Assembly: GCA_942492065.1 (NCBI GenBank)
Contig: CALODV010000020.1
Coordinates: 310,001-374,000, forward strand
DNA: 64,000 nucleotides
Direction of reading: 5' to 3'
From: G963665815 sp942492065
Lineage (GTDB): Bacteria > Cloacimonadota > Cloacimonadia > Cloacimonadales > JAIOQZ01
Numbering within the stretch: the first letter of the stretch is position 1; each line of letters begins with the position of its first letter. Below are positions 55,434-64,000 of the stretch, in pieces. The notes under the pieces are model-generated. The model was not told where the DNA came from, did not search any database, and was given only the letters and a program-made list of their open reading frames with translations. A program made the translations under genes and the position numbers.

Positions 55434-56025
55434 AGAAAAAAATATACCTGTTAATTCTGAAGAAGACTCTTCTAAAAAAGAAAAGGAGGCTAAAAAGCCT
55501 TCAAAAAAGAAGAAAATTTCTCTAAAAGATCAGATATGTCTGCTTGAAAAGGAAAAACAGGAATTAAGGGATAAATACCTCAGAACAGCTGCTGAATTTG
55601 AAAACTACAGAAGACGTTCAAATGAAGAGAAAGCAGACTGGATTAAGAATGCCACTCAGAAACTGGTACTCGAAATCTGCGATGTTCAAGATAATTTCGA
55701 GCGTGCCATAATTACCGGAAAAGAGAAGCATACATACGAATCTTTAATGACCGGAATCGAACTTATCTTCAAGCAGCTTGAAGCTGTTATGAAAAAAGAA
55801 GGTGTTGAAAAAATCGAAGCTCTCGGTGAAGAATTTGATCCAATGTATCATGAAGCTTTAGCACAAATTCCTTCTGAGCATGAAAAAAATAAAGTAGCCG
55901 CGATTATTCAAAACGGTTATAAAATGAACAATAAAATAATAAGACCTGTAAGAGTAGCAGTATCTACCGGAGAAAATCCGACTGTAGATAATAACAATAA
56001 TAAACAAGAAAATAATAAAAAATAA
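55423..56025 (+). CDS. grpE: nucleotide exchange factor GrpE
   Basis: A 200-residue protein with a charged Lys-rich start (about 1-40), a long helix with LRTAAEFENYRRRS, and a C-terminal head (FDPMYHEALAQIP ... VRVAVSTGENP). It releases ADP from DnaK. It overlaps hrcA by 11 nt. Confidence 0.95.
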   Translation: MKNEEKNIPVNSEEDSSKKEKEAKKPSKKKKISLKDQICLLEKEKQELRDKYLRTAAEFENYRRRSNEEKADWIKNATQKLVLEICDVQDNFERAIITGKEKHTYESLMTGIELIFKQLEAVMKKEGVEKIEALGEEFDPMYHEALAQIPSEHEKNKVAAIIQNGYKMNNKIIRPVRVAVSTGENPTVDNNNNKQENNKK

Positions 56026-56038
56026 TAAGGAGGAAACA

Positions 56039-57988
56039 ATGGGAAAAATCATAGGTATTGATTTAGGAACCACAAATTCCTGCGTTAGTGTAATGGAAGG
56101 TGGAAAACCTGTTGTAATAGCAAACCCGGAAGGTGGAAGAACCACTCCATCCGTTATAGGATTTGCAAAAGACGGACAAAAATTAGTAGGTCAACTGGCA
56201 AAACGTCAGGCAATCACAAATCCCCATAATACTGTATTCTCAATAAAAAGATTTATGGGTAGAAACATCAACGAGGTTGGATCAGAAATCCAGACTGTGC
56301 CTTATGTAGTTAAGTCAGGACCATCCAATCAGGTAGTTGTTCATATCGATCAGGATAACAAAGATTATACCCCACAGCAAATTTCTGCTTTCACTCTTCA
56401 GAAAATGAAAGAAACTGCAGAAGCTTACCTCGGTCAAGAAGTCAAAGAAGCAGTTATTACCGTACCTGCTTACTTCAATGATGCTCAGAGACAAGCGACA
56501 AAAGATGCAGGTAAAATTGCAGGACTCGATGTAAAAAGGATTATTAACGAACCTACTGCTGCTGCACTTGCATACGGTATGGAAAGCAAGAAAGAAGAAA
56601 AAGTTGCTGTTTACGATCTTGGCGGCGGTACATTCGATATCTCTATCCTTGATATATCCGAAGGTGTTGTGGAAGTACTTTCAACAAACGGCGACACTCA
56701 CCTTGGTGGGGATGACTTTGATAAAATCATCATTGACTGGATGATTGATAAATTTAAAGCACAGGAAGGAGTCGATCTTTCCGGTGATGCCATGGCAAAG
56801 CAAAGACTGAAAGAAGCTGCTGAGAAAGCTAAGATTGAGCTGTCCGGAACTCAGACAACCAATATCAATCTTCCATTTATCACTGCAGATGCTTCAGGTC
56901 CGAAACACATGAACTTAGACCTTTCCAGAGCTGAATTCAATAAAATGACTGGTCATCTTGTGGAAAGATCAATCGTTCCATGCCAGAAAGCACTTCAAGA
57001 TGCTAAACTCTCAATTGGAGAAATCAATGAAGTAATACTTGTAGGTGGCTCAACAAGAATACCTGCAGTTCAGGAAGCTGTAGAAAAATTCTTCGGAAGA
57101 AAACCAAGCAAGAATGTTAATCCTGATGAAGTAGTGTCTATTGGTGCTGCAATTCAGGGCGGTATTCTCGCAGGTGACGAAAACCTTAATGACATACTCC
57201 TTCTTGATGTAACTCCACTTTCACTTGGTATTGAAACACTTGGAGCTGTTATGACAGCGCTTATTCCTCGTAATACAACAATACCAACAAAGAAAAGCCA
57301 AATTTTCTCAACAGCTGCTGACAACCAGACTGCTGTATCTATTCACGTACTTCAAGGTGAAAGATCAATGGCATCTGATAACAGAACTCTCGGTCGTTTT
57401 GATCTCGTAGGAATTCCACCTGCACCAAGAGGAGTCCCTCAAATCGAAGTTGTATTCGACATTGACGCAAATGGTATCCTGCACGTATCTGCTAAAGATA
57501 AGAGTACAGGTAAAGAACAGTCCATCAAGATCGAACGCGGTGGATCATTAAGCGAAGAAGAAATCGACAGAATGGTAAAAGATGCAGAAGCAAATGCTGA
57601 AGAAGACAAGAAACGTAAAGAGAACATTACATCACGTAATGAGCTTGACACAATGATCTTCTCAACAGAAAAAGCTCTTGAAGAACATAAAGATAAATTA
57701 AGCGCTGATGAAGCTAAAAACGTTGAAGAGGCTATTAAGGAAGCTAAAGAAAAGCTCGAAAAAGCAAATTCAAAAGAAGAATTTGACAAGATTAAAGAAG
57801 ATCTTGCCAAAAAAGCTCAGAAAATTGGCGAGATAATGTATCAGAATATGCAACAGGAACAAGGTGCTCAACCTGGTGCAGAACAAGCCGGACCACAACC
57901 TGAGCAACCTACTCAGGAAAATCAGCAGAAGCCTGCAGATAACGGTCCTGTTGACGCAGATTTCGAAGTAGTTGATGACGATAAATAA
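56039..57988 (+). CDS. dnaK: chaperone protein DnaK (Hsp70)
   Basis: A 649-residue Hsp70. ATPase motifs GIDLGTTNSCVSVMEG, AVYDLGGGTFDISI and VGGSTRIPAVQ; a substrate-binding domain; and the C-terminal lid ending in an acidic tail (DADFEVVDDDK). SD AAGGAGG is 6 nt before the ATG. It is followed by a hairpin terminator before dnaJ. Confidence 0.98.
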   Translation: MGKIIGIDLGTTNSCVSVMEGGKPVVIANPEGGRTTPSVIGFAKDGQKLVGQLAKRQAITNPHNTVFSIKRFMGRNINEVGSEIQTVPYVVKSGPSNQVVVHIDQDNKDYTPQQISAFTLQKMKETAEAYLGQEVKEAVITVPAYFNDAQRQATKDAGKIAGLDVKRIINEPTAAALAYGMESKKEEKVAVYDLGGGTFDISILDISEGVVEVLSTNGDTHLGGDDFDKIIIDWMIDKFKAQEGVDLSGDAMAKQRLKEAAEKAKIELSGTQTTNINLPFITADASGPKHMNLDLSRAEFNKMTGHLVERSIVPCQKALQDAKLSIGEINEVILVGGSTRIPAVQEAVEKFFGRKPSKNVNPDEVVSIGAAIQGGILAGDENLNDILLLDVTPLSLGIETLGAVMTALIPRNTTIPTKKSQIFSTAADNQTAVSIHVLQGERSMASDNRTLGRFDLVGIPPAPRGVPQIEVVFDIDANGILHVSAKDKSTGKEQSIKIERGGSLSEEEIDRMVKDAEANAEEDKKRKENITSRNELDTMIFSTEKALEEHKDKLSADEAKNVEEAIKEAKEKLEKANSKEEFDKIKEDLAKKAQKIGEIMYQNMQQEQGAQPGAEQAGPQPEQPTQENQQKPADNGPVDADFEVVDDDK

Positions 57989-58000
57989 TGATTTAAGGAC

Positions 58001-58034
58001 TCTGAAGCAGTCTTTTAGACTGCTTCGGAGGTTT
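58001..58034 (+). terminator. terminator or attenuator between dnaK and dnaJ
   Basis: TCTGAAGCAGTC pairs with GACTGCTTCGGA (12 bp, one G-T pair) around a TTTTA loop, and is followed by GG and TTTTT. It is 12 nt after the dnaK stop. dnaJ has no clear promoter of its own, so partial read-through is likely. Confidence 0.7.
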
Positions 58035-58052
58035 TTATAAATGAGGTAAGAT

Positions 58053-59213
58053 ATGGCAAAAAGAGATTATTATGAAGTACTGGGACTGGAAAAGTCAGCT
58101 TCAGCCAGTGATATAAAGAAAGCATACAGAAAACTGGCAATGAAGTACCACCCTGATAAGAACAAAGACAATCCCGAAGCTGAAGAAAAATTCAAGGAAG
58201 CTGCAGAAGCCTACGAAGTTCTGAGTGACGAGGATAAAAAAGCGAAGTATGATAAATTTGGACATGCAGGTCTGGATGGCGCTTTCGGTGGCGGAGGATT
58301 TTCCTGGAATGATTTCAGCCATGCCTCAGAATTTGGTGATATTTTTGACGGATTCAGCAGTATATTCGAAACCTTCTTCGGTGGTGGTGGAAGAGGAGGA
58401 TTTTCCAGATCTTATTCTCAAAGCCAGCCTAATAAAGGTGAAGACCTTCAAATATCACTTTCTCTGACCTTGAAAGAAATTTCCAAAGGTGTAGACAAAA
58501 AGATCAAGATAAATGTTAAGGAAGCCTGTGATGTTTGTAACGGAACCGGATCTAAGGATGGAAAATCCAAAACCTGTTCCCAGTGTCGCGGTACAGGTCA
58601 GGTTCGACAAATGCAGAGATCTCTGTTTGGTCATATCCAGACAATTGTTGCCTGCCCCAGCTGCCATGGTGAAGGAGTTATCATTGAAAACAAGTGTCCT
58701 TCCTGTCATGGTGAAGGCAGAAAGCCATCACAAAAAACAATAAATGTACATATTCCTGCGGGAGTATCCGAAGGACAATATATAAGAATCCGAGGAGAAG
58801 GTAATGCCGGACCTCGTGGAGGAACCAAGGGAGACATCCTCGTTCAAATCCATGAAAAAGAAGACGACATCTTCGTCAGAGACGGACAAAACCTTATCTG
58901 TGAATTCCCAATAAGTTTTTCACAAGCCGCTCTCGGGTCAGAAATAATGATCCCGACCCTTTTCGGAAAAATAAAGATGAAAGTTCCTGCCGGTACTCAG
59001 TCCGGAAAAGTCTTCAGACTGAGAGCTCAAGGGTTACCAGATGTGAACAGCTCCTACAAAGGCGATCTTTTTGTAAAAATTGTTGTAATGACTCCAACCA
59101 AACTGAAACAGGAAGAAAAAGAACTCTTTGAGAAATTGCAGGATTTTGACTCAGCAAGAGATCTCAAACCGGGAAAATCATTTTTCCAGAAGTTTAAGGA
59201 ATTCTTTATATAA
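58053..59213 (+). CDS. dnaJ: chaperone protein DnaJ (Hsp40)
   Basis: A 386-residue class I DnaJ: J domain with HPD at 33-35 (KYHPDKNKD), a Gly/Phe-rich linker, a zinc domain with four CxxCxGxG repeats (CDVCNGTG, CSQCRGTG, CPSCHGEG, CPSCHGEG), and two C-terminal domains. It delivers substrate to DnaK. The TAATG overlap with rsmE follows. Confidence 0.97.
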   Translation: MAKRDYYEVLGLEKSASASDIKKAYRKLAMKYHPDKNKDNPEAEEKFKEAAEAYEVLSDEDKKAKYDKFGHAGLDGAFGGGGFSWNDFSHASEFGDIFDGFSSIFETFFGGGGRGGFSRSYSQSQPNKGEDLQISLSLTLKEISKGVDKKIKINVKEACDVCNGTGSKDGKSKTCSQCRGTGQVRQMQRSLFGHIQTIVACPSCHGEGVIIENKCPSCHGEGRKPSQKTINVHIPAGVSEGQYIRIRGEGNAGPRGGTKGDILVQIHEKEDDIFVRDGQNLICEFPISFSQAALGSEIMIPTLFGKIKMKVPAGTQSGKVFRLRAQGLPDVNSSYKGDLFVKIVVMTPTKLKQEEKELFEKLQDFDSARDLKPGKSFFQKFKEFFI

Positions 59214-59941
59214 TGCCCAGTTTTTACAACCCTGATTTTAACATAGATGATAAACATATAATACTGCAAGGTGATGAGAACCATCACCTTGTACATGTTA
59301 TGAGAAAAAAATCAGGAGAGACTATTGATATTCTGAATGGAAAAGGACTCACAGCTCATTGTAAAATAGAATCAACCTCTAAGAAGCAGACAAAATGCAA
59401 AGTCAGTTCAATTCAGGAATCATTCAGGTCAGCGTCAAAAATCAGTGCTGCGTTCGCTCTTCTCAAGAACAAGAATGATCACCTTATTGTTGAAAAACTG
59501 ACTGAACTTGGAGTATCAGAGTTCTTCCCTGTTGTTACAGACAGAACGATAAAGCGCCCCAAGGATTCGGTAGTTAAGAAATTTGTCAGCACAGCCCTTG
59601 CTGCAGTAAAACAATGTGACAATCCATTTGTTCCTCAAATACATGATGCACTTGACCTGAAAGATTTCCTTAAAAAGATATCTTCAACAGATACTCAACT
59701 TATGGTTGCATCCGAAACTGAAGAGAAAGTATATATCAGGGATATTGATGTTTCCAGGAATGTGTGCATCCTGATAGGTCCCGAAGGTGGATTCTCCGAG
59801 TCAGAGCAATCTTTATTAAAGGAGGGAAATTATATAACAATTTCTCTTGGGAGTCACATTCTTAGAGCAGAAACAGCGGCAATTTCATTCACCGCCCAAT
59901 TAATAAATCACATTCAAGGAAGAGGCGAAATATTCTTTTAG
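59213..59941 (+). CDS. rsmE: 16S rRNA m3U1498 methyltransferase
   Basis: A 242-residue SPOUT-fold methyltransferase. The SAM-binding knot is visible in LIGPEGGFSESE (about residues 183-194) and LGSHILRAETAAI; N-terminal PUA-like domain. It methylates N3 of U1498 in 16S rRNA. The ATG overlaps dnaJ's stop, as often seen in dnaJ-rsmE pairs. Confidence 0.95.
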   Translation: MPSFYNPDFNIDDKHIILQGDENHHLVHVMRKKSGETIDILNGKGLTAHCKIESTSKKQTKCKVSSIQESFRSASKISAAFALLKNKNDHLIVEKLTELGVSEFFPVVTDRTIKRPKDSVVKKFVSTALAAVKQCDNPFVPQIHDALDLKDFLKKISSTDTQLMVASETEEKVYIRDIDVSRNVCILIGPEGGFSESEQSLLKEGNYITISLGSHILRAETAAISFTAQLINHIQGRGEIFF

Positions 59942-60076
59942 TCCCTTTCATTCAATGCTTACCAAGAATTATAAAGTATTGTCCACATCACATTTCAGAC
60001 ATTTTTCTTTTTTTTCCTTGCCATAAAAAACATACAAAACATCTTTGGCTCTCAATATAAACGAACAGGAGATACT

Positions 60077-60637
60077 ATGGCTTCAATGAGTGATATCAGA
60101 AATGGAATGATAATTAAATTCAAAGGTGGACTCTATGAATTTACTGAGTTCCTTCACGTGAAACCAGGTAAAGGTGCTGCTTTTGTTCGCACAAAATTGA
60201 GAAACCTCAATACAGGTCAGGTTATCGAGAACACATTCCGTAACAGTGACAGATTTGAGGAAGTTAGAGTAGAGAAGTCCAAAAAACAGTATTTATATGC
60301 TGATACAGATTTCTATGTATTCATGGACAATGACACATACGAACAGCTTTCAGTTCCACACGAACAACTGGAAGACATCAGTAAATTCCTTATGGACAAT
60401 ATTGATGTAACCATGCGAATGGATCCTGAAGGCAATATTATAGGAGTGGAACTCCCAATATCGGTCGTACAGGAAATTGTCGAGTGTGAGCCTAATGTAA
60501 AAGGCAACACAGCCTCCGGCAGCGGTAAAACCGCGACTACGGAAACAGGTTTATCTTTAACTATACCTTTCTTTGTAGAGAAAGGTGAAAAAGTAAAGAT
60601 TGACACCCGTACCGGAGAATATATAGAAAGAGCATAA
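60077..60637 (+). CDS. efp: translation elongation factor P
   Basis: A 186-residue EF-P. Three beta-barrel domains, with the modifiable lysine region HVKPGKGAAFVR (Lys32, matching Lys34 of E. coli) and the C-terminal TGEYIERA signature. It relieves ribosome stalling at polyproline. SD GGAG is 5 nt before the ATG. No EpmA/EpmB or other modifier gene was recognised in the window. Confidence 0.97.
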   Translation: MASMSDIRNGMIIKFKGGLYEFTEFLHVKPGKGAAFVRTKLRNLNTGQVIENTFRNSDRFEEVRVEKSKKQYLYADTDFYVFMDNDTYEQLSVPHEQLEDISKFLMDNIDVTMRMDPEGNIIGVELPISVVQEIVECEPNVKGNTASGSGKTATTETGLSLTIPFFVEKGEKVKIDTRTGEYIERA

Positions 60638-60645
60638 AAAAAAAC

Positions 60646-60673
60646 TTGACATTGAATACCAAAAAACTAAATT
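60646..60673 (+). promoter_or_regulatory. candidate promoter of the small zinc-ribbon-like gene
   Basis: TTGACA (60646-60651), 16 nt, TAAATT (60668-60673). The design equals that before the gene at 23893, and part of its upstream sequence equals that before the tRNA. It starts 8 nt after the efp stop. Confidence 0.5.
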
Positions 60674-60697
60674 GTAAATGTAAGTCGGAGGATAGAG

Positions 60698-60904
60698 ATG
60701 CCAAAAGGTAGAACTTTCAATGCGAAACTTGCTCACGAACTGAGTACCGAAGGTAAAGTAATTTGTCCTGTTTGTAATCAGGAAGTGAAAAGAATAAAGC
60801 TCGTAAGAGCAAGGAAGTCCAAAGCTGAAGGCTGGGCTCCGAAATATGAATTCGCTAAAATCTGTAAATGTAATGAAAAAGATATTTATAGCGGAAAAAT
60901 TTAA
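60698..60904 (+). CDS. small basic protein with a possible zinc-binding site
   Basis: A 68-residue protein with Cys23, Cys26 (CPVC) and Cys56, Cys58 (CKC), an unusual CxxC...CxC pattern that could bind zinc, surrounded by Lys/Arg. It resembles small ribosomal or RNA-binding ribbon proteins, but no known family is recognised. A good SD (GGAGG) and a downstream terminator support it as a real gene. Confidence 0.7.
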   Translation: MPKGRTFNAKLAHELSTEGKVICPVCNQEVKRIKLVRARKSKAEGWAPKYEFAKICKCNEKDIYSGKI

Positions 60905-60937
60905 AACCTCACACCCTACATAAAATGCCCTCCTAGA

Positions 60938-60971
60938 AAAAGCCCAATAGCCGCCCGGCGATTGGGCTTTT
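60938..60971 (+). terminator. intrinsic terminator after the small zinc-ribbon-like gene
   Basis: AAAAGCCCAAT...GCC pairs with GGC...ATTGGGCTTTT with a one-base bulge pair (A/G) and a 4-nt loop. It is followed by CTTTTTTTATTTTT. Confidence 0.9.
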
Positions 60972-61074
60972 CTTTTTTTATTTTTAGCATTTTCAAAAAA
61001 ACCATAAAATTAGTTGCAAAAAAAATTCAAGTTTCAAATTATGATGTCATATTAAATTGGAGAATGCTATAATT

Positions 61075-64000
61075 ATGATTAATAAACCTACAAAAAAATC
61101 TATCTCTATTATTTTGCTCTTTCTGATGCTGGTAACAATGGCAACTGCAGCTCCCGTTTTTCCCGGAGTGAAAAACCAAAACTTCAATATAAAACCTGAA
61201 AGACCCAGTGAAAGATTCAGACCTGATCCTTACACAATGGAAAGATCAAGAGATATACCGGACAGCATTCTCGTAGTAATGGTGGAATTTGCTGATCTGA
61301 AATTTGATACAGAGTCCACATCTTTTGACGGATTAACACACGATAAACTATACTTTGAAACATACATGAAACATATGTCAGCATTTTTCCATGATGCTTC
61401 CCATGGACAATACAGCTTAACACCAGATAACTATATGGTATATGAAAAAGTTGAACTTGATAGAGATCACACTTATTATGGAGATTATGATGCAGACTCA
61501 GGTACACGTGTAGTAACCCTTATGTCAGACATCGTGTCAGCTCTGGACGATGATATTGATTTCAACGACTACGATTCATACCTTATTTTTCATGCCGGAG
61601 CAGGTAGAGAAGCTGATATCCACGGTACTCATCCTTACGCTCTTTCTAGTACTTTTGTAGACAGATATGATATTAAAGAATCATATGAAGCCTCAATTGA
61701 GGAAGAATTTCCGCTTGCTTCGAATATTACTGAAAACGGTATAACTACAGCGGATAGCAAAACTCTGTATGAATTTGTACTTTGCCCTGAATCTGAAGTA
61801 TTTGAGGATTTTACTGAAACTGACCCGACTCTGGGAACTCTCGGAGTTCTGGCTCATGAATTCGGGCACCAGTTAGGCATGCCGACTCTGTTTGACAATT
61901 ACAGTGCTAATGGCAGATCAGGCGGTATCGGTTATTTTGGTATTATGGGTAATGGAGCGTGGAATGCTCTTGGTTATGTACCACCTCTCCCCTGTGCCTG
62001 GACGAGATACTACATGGGCTGGGAAAACACTATTGAAATTGACCAGTTTGATACAGATTTGTTCATCAACCATGTAAGTGATACATTGAACACAACAAAC
62101 AAATTATACAAAATTAATATATCTGATACTGAGTATTTCCTGATCGAAAACAGACAGCAGAATCCTGACAGCAGCCGCAGCAATAATGGAGCCCCAAGCT
62201 TCACTTTCAAACTGCATCCGACTGAGCAGAAGTATTATGAAGCAGGACACCCGAATGAAGGTGATCCAAGATTTGACTTCATGATTAACTCATACGAAGG
62301 CTGTGAATGGGACTTCTATCTTCCCGGATACGGTGATCCTATGATATACGTAGACGGCGAGCCGGTAGATGGATCAGGTTTACTGATCTGGCACATTGAT
62401 GAAACTATCATCAATATGTTGTTTAAAGACGACTTCGAATACAGCTTTGTCAATGGAGATGCAAACCATAAAGGTGTAGACCTGGAAGAAGCAGACGGTG
62501 TGCAGAACCTGGACTACTATACCCCACCTAGCGTATACAGACAGGGTTCTCCTCTTGATGCATATCGAAAAGGTAATAACGACTATTTTGGGTTTGCTCA
62601 TCACAGAGACAATCGTGATTTAGTTTCCACTCCTACAAGTGCAGGTAATTACGGTAAATCAGAAATAGAAATATATGATATCAGTTATTCAGGGAATCAA
62701 ATGTCATTTAAAGCCAGCAACAGTTGGAGCAAAGATGTACTGGATGTAGATTTCCCAAGAATAACATGTAATATCCTAAGCGGTCCTGATTATTGGTTTT
62801 ACAAGTCTTACATTTTTGGTGTCACCGAAGATGGTCAGATGGAAATCATTGGTGATGAAGTGGAAAACACATACGACCTACAGACTATGTCTTCGATTAC
62901 ATCCATCAGAGTAATTGGCAAACCTGTATTCAATGAACAGGAAAAACATATATTGGTACCTGCGAAATATTCCATAGACGGAACGGATAAGTTTGGAGTA
63001 ATTGTAGTTAAATCACTTCCTGATTTCTCTGAGATTGAGATTATTGAAGTGAGAAACACAGATCAGAATCTGGAACTCAGTCAGAACATTATGGTTAATA
63101 ATTATTCTTATGCGAACTACAGATTATGTGTACCATTTGAAGATAATGAAGAACAAGTACTCTACTTCTTTGATTCGGATTATAGCTTTTTAGAATCGGT
63201 AAACGTCGGAGCAGGAACACTCGCAGGTGAAATTGTGGCAGGGCTTGCAAACAGTTTCGTTGTTACCTTCAACAATAATGCTTACACAATGAATGTACTT
63301 ACTGCAGACGGCAGTCTGTCAAATTATGAGCTTCAGGAAATCACATTTGCAGATACTATACTCCACTGTTCAGGTGCAGATATGATTGATAACGGCAATG
63401 GTGTCGAAGAAATAGTGATAGTTACCAAAGACCGTAAAATGTTTATCTATAACTCTCAAGGAGAACTGGAAGCTCAGAATAATGTAGAGATTCCTCTCAA
63501 CACTATCTCCCAACCGGCTATTGGCGATGTTTCTCATAATGGTAATCTGGATATTGTAATTGGAGGGGAAAATTCCTTTGCAGTATACAATGCACAGGGT
63601 GTTCTTATAAGCAGCCCATATTATTCCGTGGATTATCCTGATACAAGCAATGTTGCTACCCCTTTCATTTTATTTGATTATAATCCCAATTATAATTTAG
63701 ATTATATTAATGGTGCATATATGCCTCCCAATCCTTATTATGGTCCGGACATTTTTGGATATTCATCTCTGAACAGACTGGGAGGATGGGATTACCATAA
63801 TGAATACATAACGGGCTATCCTGTTACGGCTGTCCATAAGTTCAACTCAGCCCCATTAGTATTTTTCTCGAAGATAATCTTAGATGGTGAAGATGAGCCT
63901 GAGTGTGCAACATATTTCTACCATGATGAAGGAAATAAACTTACCAGAACATTGATACTAGACATGGGGCAGAAAGCGGGAACAGGCTGGTTAATGGAAA
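61075..64000 (+). CDS. secreted M6-family metalloprotease, C-terminus beyond the window
   Basis: The frame starting at the ATG at 61075 stays open to the window edge (975 codons and one base). Signal peptide (about 1-27) is followed by the M6 catalytic region: HEFGH (261-265) with Gly268, then MGNGAWN. Further on are GLLIWHIDE and KGVDLEEADG, both typical of M6 peptidases. From about residue 770 the sequence looks like FG-GAP/beta-propeller repeats (AIGDVSHNGNLDIVIGG). These proteins often carry a C-terminal sorting domain, which would lie beyond the window. The SD (GGAGA) is far (about 12 nt) from this ATG, and a nearer ATG at 61064 opens only ATG-CTA-TAA. Confidence 0.85.
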   Translation, partial: MINKPTKKSISIILLFLMLVTMATAAPVFPGVKNQNFNIKPERPSERFRPDPYTMERSRDIPDSILVVMVEFADLKFDTESTSFDGLTHDKLYFETYMKHMSAFFHDASHGQYSLTPDNYMVYEKVELDRDHTYYGDYDADSGTRVVTLMSDIVSALDDDIDFNDYDSYLIFHAGAGREADIHGTHPYALSSTFVDRYDIKESYEASIEEEFPLASNITENGITTADSKTLYEFVLCPESEVFEDFTETDPTLGTLGVLAHEFGHQLGMPTLFDNYSANGRSGGIGYFGIMGNGAWNALGYVPPLPCAWTRYYMGWENTIEIDQFDTDLFINHVSDTLNTTNKLYKINISDTEYFLIENRQQNPDSSRSNNGAPSFTFKLHPTEQKYYEAGHPNEGDPRFDFMINSYEGCEWDFYLPGYGDPMIYVDGEPVDGSGLLIWHIDETIINMLFKDDFEYSFVNGDANHKGVDLEEADGVQNLDYYTPPSVYRQGSPLDAYRKGNNDYFGFAHHRDNRDLVSTPTSAGNYGKSEIEIYDISYSGNQMSFKASNSWSKDVLDVDFPRITCNILSGPDYWFYKSYIFGVTEDGQMEIIGDEVENTYDLQTMSSITSIRVIGKPVFNEQEKHILVPAKYSIDGTDKFGVIVVKSLPDFSEIEIIEVRNTDQNLELSQNIMVNNYSYANYRLCVPFEDNEEQVLYFFDSDYSFLESVNVGAGTLAGEIVAGLANSFVVTFNNNAYTMNVLTADGSLSNYELQEITFADTILHCSGADMIDNGNGVEEIVIVTKDRKMFIYNSQGELEAQNNVEIPLNTISQPAIGDVSHNGNLDIVIGGENSFAVYNAQGVLISSPYYSVDYPDTSNVATPFILFDYNPNYNLDYINGAYMPPNPYYGPDIFGYSSLNRLGGWDYHNEYITGYPVTAVHKFNSAPLVFFSKIILDGEDEPECATYFYHDEGNKLTRTLILDMGQKAGTGWLME

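Noticed and set aside
1..64000. mobile elements, CRISPR arrays or prophage
   Set aside because: No transposase or integrase, no terminal repeats and no regular spacer-repeat array were found in either strand.

Overview
The window is an AT-rich bacterial chromosome segment with tightly packed genes, many of them joined by TAATG or ATGA overlaps. The gene content points to an anaerobic diderm of the Fibrobacteres-Chlorobi-Bacteroidetes (FCB) superphylum, most like an uncultured lineage such as Cloacimonadota or Delongbacteria. The reasons are PorV/PorQ-type outer-membrane proteins, secreted proteins ending in a type IX-like sorting domain (NYPNPFNP ... ASGVYFIKV), a TonB/ExbBD system, and a class III (glycyl-radical) ribonucleotide reductase. 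The phylum assignment is inference. No insertion sequence, prophage, CRISPR array or rRNA was seen.

Layout. 1-14.8 kb (all minus): a partial exported protein; two large paralogous sorting-domain proteins; and an apparent operon of TonB-dependent receptor, ExbB, ExbD, ExbD, TonB, a 1019-residue surface protein, a PorV-like protein and the second paralog. This is an energised outer-membrane export or uptake module. 14.8-22.2 kb (minus): a housekeeping operon glyS-pta-aminotransferase-small membrane protein-PfkB kinase-purM-lipM. 22.3-23.8 kb (minus): PTS EIIA plus a second PorV-like protein. 23.9-27.9 kb (plus): a three-gene unit of unknown function built around a 722-residue helical FHA protein, apparently transcribed from a leaderless start. 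27.9-32.8 kb (minus): nrdD-nrdG and a secreted TPR protein. A tRNA-Arg(ACG) and a DUF1622 protein follow on the plus strand.

33.7-37.8 kb (minus): two unknown exported proteins that share a conserved upstream element, a 440-bp gene-free stretch, tsaD and a YbbR-domain protein. 38-43.2 kb (plus): a PpiD-like and a lipoprotein SurA-like chaperone, then a soluble TPR histidine kinase. 43.2-54.1 kb (minus): a cell-shape cluster (mreB-mreC-[F420-ligase-like]-mreD-mrdA-rodA), a lipoprotein and a small protein, leading into rpmH-rnpA-yidD-yidC-jag-MBL hydrolase. 54.3-59.9 kb (plus): hrcA-grpE-dnaK-[terminator-like hairpin]-dnaJ-rsmE. 60-64 kb (plus): efp, a small zinc-ribbon-like protein, and an M6 metalloprotease that runs off the window.

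The genes least explained by known systems are the FHA unit (23.9-27.9 kb), the TonB-PorV-sorting-domain operon, and the ligase-like gene between mreC and mreD. Several starts were moved from the longest open frame to match a Shine-Dalgarno sequence; glyS, mreC and mreD appear to start with TTG.
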